Shown here: positions 48,736-60,480 of the stretch, in pieces
Layout: every line of letters starts with the position of its first letter
Position numbering within the stretch: the stretch's first letter is position 1
From: Dryocosmus kuriphilus
Lineage: Eukaryota > Arthropoda > Insecta > Hymenoptera > Cynipidae
DNA: 64,000 bases
Reading direction: 5' to 3'
NCBI GenBank assembly: GCA_038277395.1
Contig: CM076194.1
Location: forward strand, 115,163,209 to 115,227,208
Program-made: the position numbers and the translations under genes
The notes under the pieces: generated by a model
What the model was told of the DNA's origin: nothing
What the model saw: only the letters and a program-made list of their open reading frames with translations
The model's database searches: none

Positions 48736-49766
48736 TGAGGTTTGTATCTATAAAAGGAGCCCATTGAATTTATGCTCTTATATTTTAGCCTAACAAAATA
48801 TTTCAAAGAATTGTCAGGATTACATTGATCTGCTTCGTTTTACTAACCATATCAATAAACTAAAAAGCTAGTATTACTTTACCACGATGAACGAATATGC
48901 ATTAATTGATGCATTAACTTATGTGAAGGTATATATATTTTTTTTGACGGAAATTTATAATAGATAGACTAAAGAAGATTCTGGTAAAGCGTTTTACAAG
49001 TATCTCAAGCACATTTTGAAATTTTGTAATGTTAATAATATGATTCTTGGGAAAAAAGGGTTATTTACAGTATAGTTCAGAATATGCAGAAATAATTTAA
49101 AGTCTTTCCTATGTATTTTTCAGATATATCCAATAATATATGATTTTAACATTTTTCATCACGTTGCATAATTTTAGACATTAAAATGAGTATCAAGTTT
49201 AACCAGCTGTTGGTCTTACACTTTTAAAGATAAACAACTACAATATAGCTTTATTAAATAATTGTTGAAACTCATCTTTTAGTAAAGATCAAAGGTAGAA
49301 CACTAAGGAATTAATAAAGAGATGAAGTTAGATGAGTGAAGCACAGCTACGAAATTTTTAAACAATTTATTTGCTTATAAATTTTAAGCCCAACCAATGT
49401 TAAACTTAGGTTTTTGACCATATCTTTGAAAATATAACGTCAGCTAGCTGTTAGAAAATATCAAAGGAAATCCACTAAGGAAATCCACTAAGGAATTAGT
49501 TAATGAAAAAGCAAAGAAATAACTAGAGATGAATGATGCATACTAATGGAATATATAAGCATTTAATTTGTTGAAAAAATCAAGACCGATCAACATAAGT
49601 CTTACGTTTTACGAAATTCTTTAAAAATATTACAAAATATTCCTCAAATGCTATAAGATAGTTTTAAAATGTTTAAGTAATGTGTTTACCAATAAAAATC
49701 GAAGAGTGAATTGATAAGGAATAGATTATTAAAAATATTTGATCTATGATCTATGCATACAGCAGT
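48736..49766. repeat. Diverged repeat array, right part
   Basis: Degenerate units like those at 41690 (ATCCACTAAGGAATTA and AGAGATGAATGATGCATA types) spaced about 200-300 bp, starting before this point at 48448. No gene. Confidence 0.5.
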
Positions 49767-50224
49767 TTCGGGAAAGTTGGCTTGGCTATTATTACCCATA
49801 AAATGAACAACAAAGATTATCGGGCAGTGCTTGAAAAACATCTCAAGCCCTACATTTGACGATTCCGCTCTACTCGGCTGACATTTCAACAAGACAACGC
49901 GTCAATACACGCCAGCAAGTCAACCAAGGATTGGTTAGCCGTGGCGAAGATTCCAGTAATTGAGTGGCCTTCCGTTTCTTCAGACCTCAATCCGATTTAA
50001 AATGTTTGGGGCATGATGGTTCGCGGTGTTTATATGACAACGCCAAACAGTATGCGACGGTCGCAGAGCTCAAGGAAGCGGTAAAGCCAGCGTGAGACAA
50101 CATCAGCGCAAGAAGTCTAAAAAATCTCAATGATTCAATGCCAAAGCGGATGAAAATGGTATTCAAGAACGACGGAAACGCAATTGGCTACGAATTCTTT
50201 GTGAATAAAGCTTCGATTACATAA
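49767..50224 (+). pseudogene. Tc1-type transposase, C-terminal relic
   Basis: Only the second half of the catalytic domain is present: FGKVGLAII, FQQDNASIHASKSTKDWL (second Asp), WPSVSSDLNPI-stop-NVWG and a frameshifted tail ending NDGNAIGY. The third catalytic Glu codon is a TAA stop (GAA to TAA in the DLNPIENVW motif). An upstream stop and one frameshift also occur. It is an old copy. Confidence 0.85.
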
Positions 50225-50495
50225 ATAATTCTTTGTAAATATAACTTTGATTACTTGAATAAAGCAATCTTTTTTCGAAAAATTGAATTTTTTCAATTGC
50301 CCCTATTAATGTGGGACACCACTTTTTCCACTATAATTGTCGAAATAAACGAACGAGTCTAATTAGGCTTATCAAATTCAGAGAAAAATCGTCAATTTGA
50401 TTCTATAACACACTCAAAAAATTTTATGCAATTTTTTAGAGTAGAAAAAAAATTATACAAAAAAATAGGTGCCCTTATAAATATTGGACACACTG
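50225..50495 (+). mobile_element. 3' end of the Tc1 relic
   Basis: The element runs to GGACACACTG at 50486-50495, followed by TA. The matching left end was not found, so the 5' part is lost. Confidence 0.6.
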
Positions 50496-50612
50496 TACCT
50501 AACATAAATGGAAGTATGTATATTCCTTTAATATAACATGCACTTCGCACAGTATGATGTCACTGATCTTTCTATGTTCCAATTTTTAAGATCAGTAATG
50601 TATATATCTTAA

Positions 50613-51477
50613 GGTCATGTAAAAGGTGGGTCACGTGGCTAAGCCAGTCCTGAGATCGATATTGTTTGACACGTATTTAAAAATAAAGCGGAAAAAATTT
50701 AAGAAAATATTAATAAATGTAAAAGAACAGTGTGTGGCAAAAGCGTGAATTCGGGGAGCAATAAAAGTTTATTATAAAAATAATAAATAGCAACGGATGC
50801 ACTTTACACTAGGTACATGTTCCTACTTTGTTGGTAAAGAAGCGACATCGCGGTTGGTAATTTTTTATTTTCTTTTGTAAGACTGCGAAAGTTCTCCACA
50901 TCCTCCGATAGGTGGCTGGGATTCAGACATAACCTTAAAAATTTGTTTGTTGCATTACACGTGCAAATATTATTGTTTGTAGTTTTTGCGTACAAATTTC
51001 GTAACCAATGTTTGTGTTTTTTCGTTCCAAGTTTCATGGATACTATCCTCAAGTGCTCCAATTCCAAAATTGAAAATCGCCTGCAGTGTCCTGCAATAAA
51101 GTTCTACAACATGGTTGGTAATCGGTATTACTACAAATTTGTAGTAGTAAAAAAAACTTTTTCTACAATTGAAAGTATTTAGGACCAGACACTCCTTCCT
51201 TAGTGCCTTGTATTTACTGTGCCAAATTTTCAACGCGATTTATTATTCCGTGCTGACATGAGTTGGTACAAAAAAAATACCGATAATACTTCCAGTTTTA
51301 TTTTCCTTGAAAAATTTTTTTTCCGAATTTCCAACGAAACAGAGTAGAGGCTCCTACTTTATTGCCTCCTCTTTCATTTTCCAAACTTTCAGAGCGATAT
51401 TTTATTTCGTTTGGACATGAGTTGGGACAAAGAAATTCAGCACTAGCTTGGTCACGTAACCCACCTTTTACATGGTC
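50613..51477. mobile_element. TTAA-flanked MITE
   Basis: TTAA stands at both borders (50609-50612 and 51478-51481). Inverted ends share CATGTAAAAGGTGGGT. A TTAA duplication suggests a piggyBac-type mobiliser (inference). Two direct copies of a block ending CATGAGTTGG-ACAAA lie at 51185-51275 and 51345-51435. Confidence 0.65.
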
Positions 51478-51481
51478 TTAA

Positions 51482-54400
51482 GAATTATTTAATTTTTCAA
51501 TGGAAACTATAAATTGACTTAAAATAAAAGAGTATAGTAAACATTAGATATTTGTTTCAAAACAAACATCGCGAATATGCGTCGAAAAGGAATTTAAGAA
51601 TATGATAGATAATCGTCTAAAATATACATAAAAGTTGAGAAAAATTTTTAAATTTCAATTCTAAAATTTAAAAGTGAACGATATAAAGTCCTCTTGATAA
51701 TTGCTGAAAATGTGAAACGTAAATTCGAAAGGTTAAGTGACAGTCGCAGAAAATTTTAAACACCGTGGGTTTTATATTGTCTAAGCCAGATGTCGAAAGT
51801 CTAAGCAAGCGATAGTCGAAGAAAATGTTGAACAGTGTCAAAAATATTATTTTCTGTGATATGATCCTGCACTTATAGTTAATTCTTTTTCACTTTTACA
51901 TTATTTATGTAATCTAACATGAACTTACTATTACATTTAACACTGTACACTATAGAAACGCAATTTTTGATAAACATTTCGCGCGAGGATCGAACGCTCG
52001 CACGCACGCACGCATCATAAACCTAATTCTAATCGCACGCCTTAACTCGCATACCCAACGTACCTCGTGGAGACTTCTGTGAAATATTTGGATTACATTC
52101 AGCGTTTGGAGGCAGTGCCGACTTTATTCTTTCTGGGGCCCTGAGTCAAAGTTTCTCATGTTTTCCATATAATTTTCGGATTTTTAAAAAATATTGGAAA
52201 CTTTTTACAAGTGCAACCGTCAGTAATGAACAATAATATAAAATTCAGAAAATAAAATATTTTCTGTATTTTATTCATATAAGAAATGTTTGAAATCATA
52301 CAGCAAAGAAATGATGTTTCAATTATGTAAATTTTTAATTTCTTAAAAAGGAAATTGGAATAAGTGTTGCATGAAATTTTTTTTAGCTGAAATTGAAGAA
52401 ACCTTTAATTATTTATTATATTTATTACGAAAAAAATACCATGCTTTTTAAATCGTTTAAAAATCATTCATTTTTTAAAAGAGAATTTTTATACATTTCA
52501 TGCACGTAAAAATTGTTTTCAGAAATTAAATAATCGATAAATTTCAAGTTTGACATAATAAACTGTATTTTAAAAAATGTGCAATTAACAAAATTTTAAA
52601 AACACCTTTCATTTTCAAAAACTTTCAACTTAAATAATTCTTCTTATATTTCTAACACATCTTTGTTCATTACAATGTAAGAAGATTAAATGGTTCGTTT
52701 TATTCTAATAAAGTGATAAAAATAAACAAATAATAAAATTTCCGTTTTATTGTAAATATTTCATACAAAAAAATCAGTGAAAACATTTTTCTTATTTCAG
52801 CGCCTAACAATATAACCTTAGAGGAAAATACCATTATACTGGAGACCGTATAATTATTATAAAGTAAGGAATTTTTAAGGGTAAAAAAATACAATAATTT
52901 CGTACCGAAGAAAATTATAATGTATTTAGAACATTGTAACGTTGAAATCTAACAAAATTAGTCACAAAACGCTCAAAACAGCAGAAAGCCGAGGCCGCAT
53001 TGTCTTCTGCGCGATGCTATACGAAATTGCGTTTTTGCGAATCATTTTCTGCGACTGTCGAGAAAAGTCTAGAAGACGGGATATAAAATCTGATAGACTT
53101 TAGAATATAATTCACAAACTATTTATTGGAATTACTTTCATTGAAACTTTTCATTACTTCTTAGAAAAGATCGCTTAGTGTTTAAAATACATTTTATAAT
53201 AATTACGCGACTTATTTTCTTCGAACCTGTTTCTTAAAAGTTATTCGACTTTTTTCTACTATTTCCTAAAAGTTATTGAAAGTTTATAAGATTTTCTTCG
53301 ATTTTATTTTCTGTCCACGAATCTTCGAATAGTCTCTTAAATTTTAAGCGAAAAATTTTTTCCTTGTATGTAAGTAACCTTTATAACGTCACAATAACAC
53401 ATAATCACGATGCCAAAAACTATTTGAACGTTTAGATCGGCAGCGCAGATTATCAGAAGCATGAGATCTAAAAAGTAGCAAAATGACCCCGCCCAGTGTG
53501 CCGTATATGGCACGGGCTATATCTCACAAGTAACGCAACGTATAAACGACAATAAAATTCTGAACGTCCAAATGAAAGTCAAAAAAAATCTGCTTAAGAA
53601 TGTTCGACAACTTAAAAATACATTCTAATGTTGAAAATGGTCAGAAGAAAATTTTCGATGGTGCGATTTCTCGATCGCACTCTTAAAAATCCAAAGTTTC
53701 TCATTTTTGGTAATTTTTCACCTTTACCAAATTGTTTTTATTATTTCCCAAAATAATAGTGGTGGTAAGAACTCCGATGGCACCCATAAAAACCACCCCT
53801 TACTGATAAACAATATTTCAGATATCAGAAAATCGTCAAAAAAAAGCTAAAAGTTTATTAATTTTATTTTATTTTAAATCCTGAAAGATTCTGTTTAATA
53901 CTTCCTTGAATAGGCAAGAAACCTGACTCGAAGCCCTAAAAATCCACCGCAAATTAAAAATGAACACCAGCAATCAAACAAAGAATCACTTTCTTCAAAA
54001 AAAAAAAAAAAAAAAAAAAAGAAACAAAAACAAAAAACGTGAACTTAATTTTAGTATGCACTACCGTTGTTTATAATGTGTACAGTGTACACACTTTTTA
54101 GTATTTCGTTAATTTTGGATTTTTAATTTTAATAATTATGAGTTTAAAATTTTTTCTTTATTGGGTTGAAATCTAATTAAATTCCTAATAAAATTAGCCC
54201 AGAATCAAGTCACATTTTGTCAACTTTTTAAAAAGCTATTCCAAAAATAGTGTTAATTGTAATGTTTTCTTAAATTCCAAATAAAGTCTGAAATAATATA
54301 CATGTTTTAATATTCTTGGGTTCATTTAAAAGGTGTAAATTTCAGTAGAATCGTAGCAACTTATCAGCACAATTGTACGTCAATTCTCTCTTACTATGAA

Positions 54401-54528
54401 GGTTATGCGCGTTATGCGATCCATGCGGCACCGATAAAAAAATATCGGAAGAAAACAAGAAAAAGCTTGAAACCCGTTTAATATTCAAAGATCCAAACAG
54501 TCATGCAAAATTCTGTTAAGAAGGGCAT
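51482..54528. other. Long AT-rich spacer
   Basis: No gene. CAGTCGCAGAAAAT at 51741 and ATTTTCTGCGACTG at 53045 hint at an old inverted-repeat element. It also has CACG repeats at 52000-52013 and an A run at 53998-54020. Confidence 0.4.
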
Positions 54529-55381
54529 GTTACACAGTAAAATACCTGTACTACCGACCTCAATTTTTGGGATTTATCAATTTATTTTTTGAATCTCATA
54601 ACTTTTTTTGTAAATAAAATATCAGACTGAAACTTCGGGAAATGCACGAGAAGACTTTAAATTGCGTTTGTATACATTATTTGAGTAGGAATTTTGAAAA
54701 AAGCTTTTTTTCGACGAAATTAAAACGCGAAGCACTTTTCACGCTAGTTGCATAATCAACACCGCTCCCAGAATTGCAGAGCGATGGCTTGCGACGCGCC
54801 TCGGTTTACTGACAATTGACACCGCGAATTTACATATTAGTTTGTTTATTTGCACTATACGTAGAAAAATTATTGGTATAATGTTTGCTAACGATGTTTG
54901 CGTAATTTGCTTCAAGACAGAGGAGTCATTTACCTCAATACTGCTCCATTGGGAAAAAGACTAATTGATTACAGAGTTCTACAGCACGATCGGTATTCCA
55001 GGGAATTTATTTATTTATTACAAATCTTTTTACAATATTTATACTTAAATCGCGTATACAAACGTAGTTTATTGTCCCCTTTTGCTTCTCTGAAAGTTTT
55101 AGGCCAATATATCATGTATAAAAAAAGTTCCGGGATTCAGAAAAATTTCTGGGGAATTTGTTAATCTGCTACAAAAATTTTCCAGTTTTAATTTCGTCGA
55201 AAGAAACTTTGTTCAAAATTCCTACTGAAATAATGTATACAAATGCAATTTATTGTCTTCCCGTGCACTTCCCAAAGTTTCAGTCCAATATTTTATTTAC
55301 AAAAAAAGTTCTGAGATACAAAAAATAAATTGATAAGTCCTAAAAATTGAGGTCGGTAATATAGGTATTTCTGTGTGTGAC
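54529..55381. mobile_element. Foldback MITE
   Basis: The inverted ends share AATACCTRTAYTACCGACCT and continue through AATTTATTTTTTG. Arms are about 150 bp or more. A second pairing lies inside (TTCGACGAAATTAAAAC and GTTTTAATTTCGTCGAA). It is non-coding. Confidence 0.75.
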
Positions 55382-56950
55382 CTGGCCTGAAATAAGTGTA
55401 ATTCTTTATAATTCCAAGTGAAAGTAGTTACACGGCCCTGATTGTTCACGTTGAGAGAGGTACTGTATTCTTGCAAAACAAGGCCCGAAAACGCACAAGA
55501 AATTTAGAACTCATAAAATTAACAATTCAGAATGAACAAAGTTTAAGATGAGTATCCACATACTAAATGGCGGGAGTGCACTACAGTTTTTTAGAATTTC
55601 ATGGAATATTAAAAAAATATATTATCTGAAAGTCATGCTGATATAGCCCATTGTAGAGAATAAATTTCATGCAAGTAAATTTCTTGTTGATATGGATAAT
55701 GACAGGCTAGGACACTAATCTATTTTAAACAAGCAACCATGCGACGCGTAATAAGCTCCCCAGCTCCTGTGTTAAAATTGCCGATCGGCTTGATAAAAGA
55801 GTCGCATCGTGATTATTAGCTGTGGGGTTACTCTCGCGCAAGGAAAGCTTGAATGGAACAGTGGGGAGGAACTGGATGGCGCCACATGCAATGTTATTCG
55901 TACTTTTTTCCGTTCCCAATCAAACCCAGCATTATTTTCTTCCTGTAAGTAGTACTTAGTAGTAGTTTACTAGCGGGCGGGGAGTCCCCGATAGCGGGTC
56001 TACTTAGGAGTAAATACACTTCGCACGCTACGGTAGCCGTCAGTCGAAGATCAGACAATTAAAAATCCGTCCTGAGAGTGCCCGGGGGCGAGCCCGCGGG
56101 CACCTTCTATTCAAATGATTCAACGTAAGGCTTATATGATGTGTGAGCTCGAGTCTGGGGAATGAATGCATCTGATGCTTAGGAGCTATCGATTTCCCGA
56201 GCCAATTTCTGTATCTCTATAGGCTCGTAAGTTCACAACTGGCCGCTGTAAATAATAATGAGCAGTGATCATTTGCCTGTTCAAATGATATAGAGTAGAA
56301 AGTATTTTTTACCTTGGTCCAAATTTCAACGATCGATTGGATATTTAAACGTAATTATATACCTATACATTTTTGTAAAAACTATACTTGCTTGAAAAAG
56401 CAATATCGTGGAAGGAAATTGTTCCTATAATTAACTCTCTTGTCGGGTTATTTTAATTGAATCAGTGAGCATTGTATACTCTTTATTTTTAACAACTTAC
56501 ACTTTCATGTAAAGTGCGTCTCGTAGTTAGTCTAGGATAATTATCATCAATTTGGCAATTAAAACTGATGGTGACATTGCACTTTGCTACTTTTTTTTCA
56601 CATCAAGTTTATTGTTTAGGTTAGTCTTTGTGACTCAGTAACTCTTGGCGCGAAAAAGAAAGTGCCGCTGAAAAGGAAGTCGGAGTCAACATCAGCGTCA
56701 CTAATTTCTAGGCATGATTTCACAGTTATCTTAACAGTATTTCAAATCAGCCAGGTCGAACTCGGTTCGCTGGTCATGATGACGACCGAGCGTTTAACTT
56801 TCTCGTCGTTTTTTGTCCTCTTCCATAAAATTCTCCATTTCCATACTCCCTGCAGCTAATGACAAGTTTTTATTAAGCCATGCTCATAGTCGCTAACCTC
56901 AGCCAATGACAATTTTGTAGTTGAATATTTTTAATATATATATATATATA
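55382..56950. other. Spacer with a GC-rich patch
   Basis: No gene recognised. 55965-56105 is GC-rich and ends in a strong stem-loop (56078-56103). (TA)n lies at 56933-56950. Confidence 0.4.
56078..56103. other. GC stem-loop
   Basis: GTGCCCG pairs with CGGGCAC, and an inner GGG/CCC pairing lies around GCGAG. Thermodynamically strong; role unknown. Confidence 0.5.
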
Positions 56951-58227
56951 CGAGGTGTGATCAAAAAGTCAGGTGACTTTATTTTTATCAAAAAATATTT
57001 ATTTATTCATCAAAATTAATGTTGTCCCCTTCAGAGTAATCTCCCTCGGATATAATAGATTTGTGCCAGCGCTTTTTCCAATCCTTAAAGCATTTCTGAT
57101 AAGCACTTTTTGGTATAGCCGTCAGCTCTTCGTGCGATGCGGTCTTTATCTCCTCAATCGTCGCAAAACGCCGTCCTTTCATGGGTCTTTTAAGTTTTGG
57201 AAACAGGAGAAAGTCGCAGGGAGCCAAATCTGGTGAATACGGTGGCTGAGGTATGATTATGGTATTGTTATTGGCCAGAAAATTAAGAACAAGCAATGAC
57301 GTGTGAGCTGGCGCATTATCGTGGTGAAATAATCATGACTGGTTTTTCCACAATTCCGGACGTTTTTTTCGTATTGCTTCACGCAAACGGCGCATAACTT
57401 CGAGGTAATACTCTTTATTAACTGTACGGCCTTGTGGTAAGAACTCCTGATACACTACGCCATGATAATCGATGCTTTTTTTGGTCTTGGTGATCCAGAA
57501 TGCTTCCACTGGGCCGATTGAACCTTAGTTTCGACGTTATAATCATATACCCATGTTTCATCACTTGTTATGATCCTTTTGAGCAAGTCTGGGTCGCCGT
57601 TGACATCATTCAACAGCTCCTGAGCGATGCTCACGCGACGGTTCTTTTGGTCAAAATTTAGCAATTTCGGAACAAACTTCGCTGACACACGTCTCATGCC
57701 CAAAATATCCACTAAAATTGCTTGGCACGAGCCAAACGAGATGCCGACATCATCCGCAAACTTCTCTAATGATAATTCGACGATTCGCCAACACTATTTT
57801 CTTCACTTCGTCAACGTTTTCATCAGCTGTTGACGTGCTGGGACGTCCAGGGCGAGCTTCGTCATTAACATCTTCTCGGCCTTCCCGAAAGAGCTTGTAC
57901 CACTTATAAACATTTTTTTTACTCAGAGTACACTCACCGTATGCCACTGTCGACATTTCAAGTATTTTGGAGCACTTAATTCCATTTTTTGCACAAAATT
58001 GGATGCAAATTCTTTGATCCATTTTTTTCGACAGCAGAAAATCGCCGACCACGCAAAATACTTCTAACCTTTATGCCTCTCACAAACAAACAAAAAATGT
58101 TATATAGCTGAAACTGTGCACATATGTTTGGGACGAGTGTACCAACATAAGAAAAAAAGAAAACGAATATCGACTGTACGCATCCCGCAAAATTCAAAAA
58201 GTCACCTTACTTTTTGATCACACCTCG
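56951..58227 (-). mobile_element. Full-length mariner
   Basis: The 1,277-bp element is flanked by TA on both sides. The ends, starting CGAGGTGTGATCAAAAAGT, match over 30 bases with one difference. The size is that of a complete mariner. Confidence 0.95.
57003..58022 (-). pseudogene. mariner transposase, frameshifts and a stop
   Basis: Start MDQRICIQFCAKNG at 58022. The helix-turn-helix part includes YKWYKLFREGREDV and ARPGRPSTS. Catalytic motifs are TSDETWVYDY (first Asp), FHHDNAPAHT (second) and YSPDLAPCDF (third), i.e. DD34D. A frameshift sits near 57760, about 45 bp are missing after GSPRPKKA (near 57460), and a stop replaces the residue after KNQS (near 57333). Damage is light, suggesting moderate age. 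Confidence 0.92.
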
Positions 58228-58787
58228 TATGTATTCTTTATATTAAGAACTCAAAGCATTTATAGCTTTCGAGAATTCAGTTGTTGTCTGGTTTCACATA
58301 ACTGAAATTATTTAAAGTTGATTGATCATAATAGTTAGTATTTAAATCCGACCTTAGCCAATGAGCGTGGATGTTTATTCTCCAAAAGCACCGGTTACTC
58401 CAACCTACAAAGTACATTTATGTTCAGGTTGGTTGCACCTGTCAATTAGAATAGTCAGAACAAGATCACTAATTGCTGTGTGCAAGCTTATTTGCACGAG
58501 TTTGCATGCCTTGGGTAATTTTATTACAAATTCTCTAATTATTCCAAAATAATGTGCTTTACACGGAAAATTTAGTAAAGTTTGTAATAGCACTGGTATG
58601 GAAACAGACTCCTAATTCTCAATATCTCTTAACTCAGAGAATAATAATTTCTAAGCTTAATGCGCCATTAGTAAATTGTGCACGGTACAATTACTTTAAC
58701 TGTTAATGCAATATCTTGTCTTATGACTTAGTAAATTGTAACTAATGCTAGTCGTTCTTTTCTGTTTCAGGTAACGATTTTCCGATT
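58228..58787. other. Spacer
   Basis: AT-rich with no gene recognised. Confidence 0.4.
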
Positions 58788-58892
58788 TATAAACGTGATT
58801 TATAGACGAGTTAGACGAGTTTTCGGTTTCGAAGGTCTCTATTAAAAAAACTTCAATAATTTGAGTAATGTCAATATAATTAGAACATTATT

Positions 58893-58927
58893 GACAACGT
58901 TTCGGACAAAAATTGTCCCTTTTCAAG
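58893..58927 (-). ncRNA. Degenerate hammerhead-like motif
   Basis: Read on the minus strand: CTTGAAAAG, then GGACAA/TTGTCC stem II, then GAAAC-GTT-GTC. Stem II, GAAA, the two-base-pair stem III and the GUC cleavage triplet fit Penelope hammerheads. The CUGAUGA box is degraded. Confidence 0.4.
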
Positions 58928-59710
58928 CCTATAAAAAAAAAAAAAAAAAAAAAAAATTTTTTTAAAATACAATAATAGAAAATGTTGAGAAATTTAACAA
59001 AATTAAAAATGTAAAGATTAATTGAACTAAACAGATACCTGCTGAAAAAGTTTTCGTAGAATTACATTAGTTAAAAAAATGAAAGAATAAAATTTTGTAT
59101 ACCTTAGAAAGGTTATGGAGAATTTTTCCAGACAGTAACAATGTTGAACACATTTGTGGATTTAATTCCAAAATAAAGAAAAATCCATTTTAGTTGTGTA
59201 TTGATAATGCATAAAAGTTATTATCAATATTTCTGTGTGAAAAAAGAAAAAATAAGTTAGATAAGAATGCATTTGAACTTCTGTGAGAGGTTATGTTGAG
59301 CGTGAGAATTAATCTTTTAAATTTAATAGGATAAATACTTACCAAACTATAAAATATAACAACATTATTAAAGCTGGGAAATATTTTCCATAAAGTGTGT
59401 GCAGGGATTACATCATAGATTATAGATTATGGAAAATGTTTTTGATTACATGGAGACAATGTGTCTCCCTGAAACTGTCGGAAGCGAAAACTGTGTGTTA
59501 TGAAGTGCATCATTATTCGTTGGTGAATGAGTGTTCTTGAAAAGGCTGAGAATTGGACGCACTCATTTTTAAAAATAGAGAAAGGTAAAAAAAAGGTTAA
59601 TATGGAAATAAAATTTATTAATAAAATTTTTTATACGATTATTAAAATGTTAAATTAGGTTTATTTAAAATTACATAAGGAATTGTAAAAAATTTGGTCA
59701 TTTAGAATTG

Positions 59711-59966
59711 TCAAATCTTAAATTGATTGCCTTTTTTTCTTTTTTGATGAAAAAAGATTCAATGATTAAGCGTTTATGGTAGTTATTTTCAACAGCTAAA
59801 ATTTTAGGGTATGTCAAGTTGAAATCATGTTCCATTTCAATTCTGTGCTTTTCAAGATCATTCATATTATCTGTATTAAGATTACGACGTTCATGTTAAT
59901 TAATTCTATGGTATAAAGGTGTACCTGTGTGTCACAATTTGAGCAATCCAATCTGTAGATTAAATT
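59711..59966 (-). pseudogene. GIY-YIG endonuclease C-terminus of a Penelope-like element
   Basis: YRLDCSNCD (59931-59960), then after a frameshift DLEKHRIEMEHDFN and PKILAVENNYHKRLIIESFF to a stop at 59711. These match the C-terminal end of Penelope proteins, where the nuclease nicks the target. The middle is frameshifted. Confidence 0.75.
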
Positions 59967-60115
59967 CCTTTTTTTTTTAAATATAATTTTTTTTTTTTTT
60001 AATCGAGACCTTCAAAACCGAAAACTCGTCTATATATTATAAAACGTCAAAACTCAGGATACAATATAAACGTGATTTACCAAAATGTAAGTATATTCAA
60101 TAATTTATACATATA

Positions 60116-60463
60116 AAAAGGGACGAAGGGACTGGTGAATGGAGAAAACTGCATAATGATGAGCTGCATGCTCTCTACGGGTCAGTAAATATTAATAGAG
60201 TAATGAAAGCGCGTAAATTAAGATGGGCGGGACATGTAGAAAGAATGGCAACGAAAGAACAGTGTCGCAAGTTTTAAGAGGGAAACCGATTAGTAAGACC
60301 TCTAGGCAGACCGAGAAATAGATGGGAGAAAAACGTAAGGGACGATCTAAAAGAGCTAGGGCATGACTATTTAAACTGGATGGAGGATGCACAGGATAGA
60401 GATGCGTGGCGGTTGCGGGTAGATGAGGCAATGAACTTCCGAGTTCGAACTGCTAAACTTTAA
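60116..60463 (+). pseudogene. LINE reverse-transcriptase tail
   Basis: One frame with a single internal TAA reads ELHALYGSVNINRVMKARKL, RWAGHVERM, RPLGRPRNRWEKNVRDDLKE and DRDAWRLRVDEAMNF. This is the C-terminal tail typical of non-LTR retrotransposon ORF2. It ends in (TAA)n (60461-60480), the LINE 3' tail. Only the last ~115 codons inserted, a usual 5' truncation. Confidence 0.85.
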
Positions 60464-60480
60464 TAATAATAATAATAATA

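Larger units (their letters stand above)
58803..60064 (-). mobile_element. Penelope-like retroelement, 5'-truncated
   Basis: The insertion is flanked by the 15-base direct repeat TATAAACGTGATTTA (58788-58802 and 60065-60079). A 26-base segment (GACGAGTTTTCGGTTT...) occurs at 58814 and inverted at 60005, as when a Penelope element carries an inverted terminal fragment. It contains a GIY-YIG endonuclease relic and a hammerhead-like motif, both on the minus strand. No reverse transcriptase remains. Confidence 0.7.
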
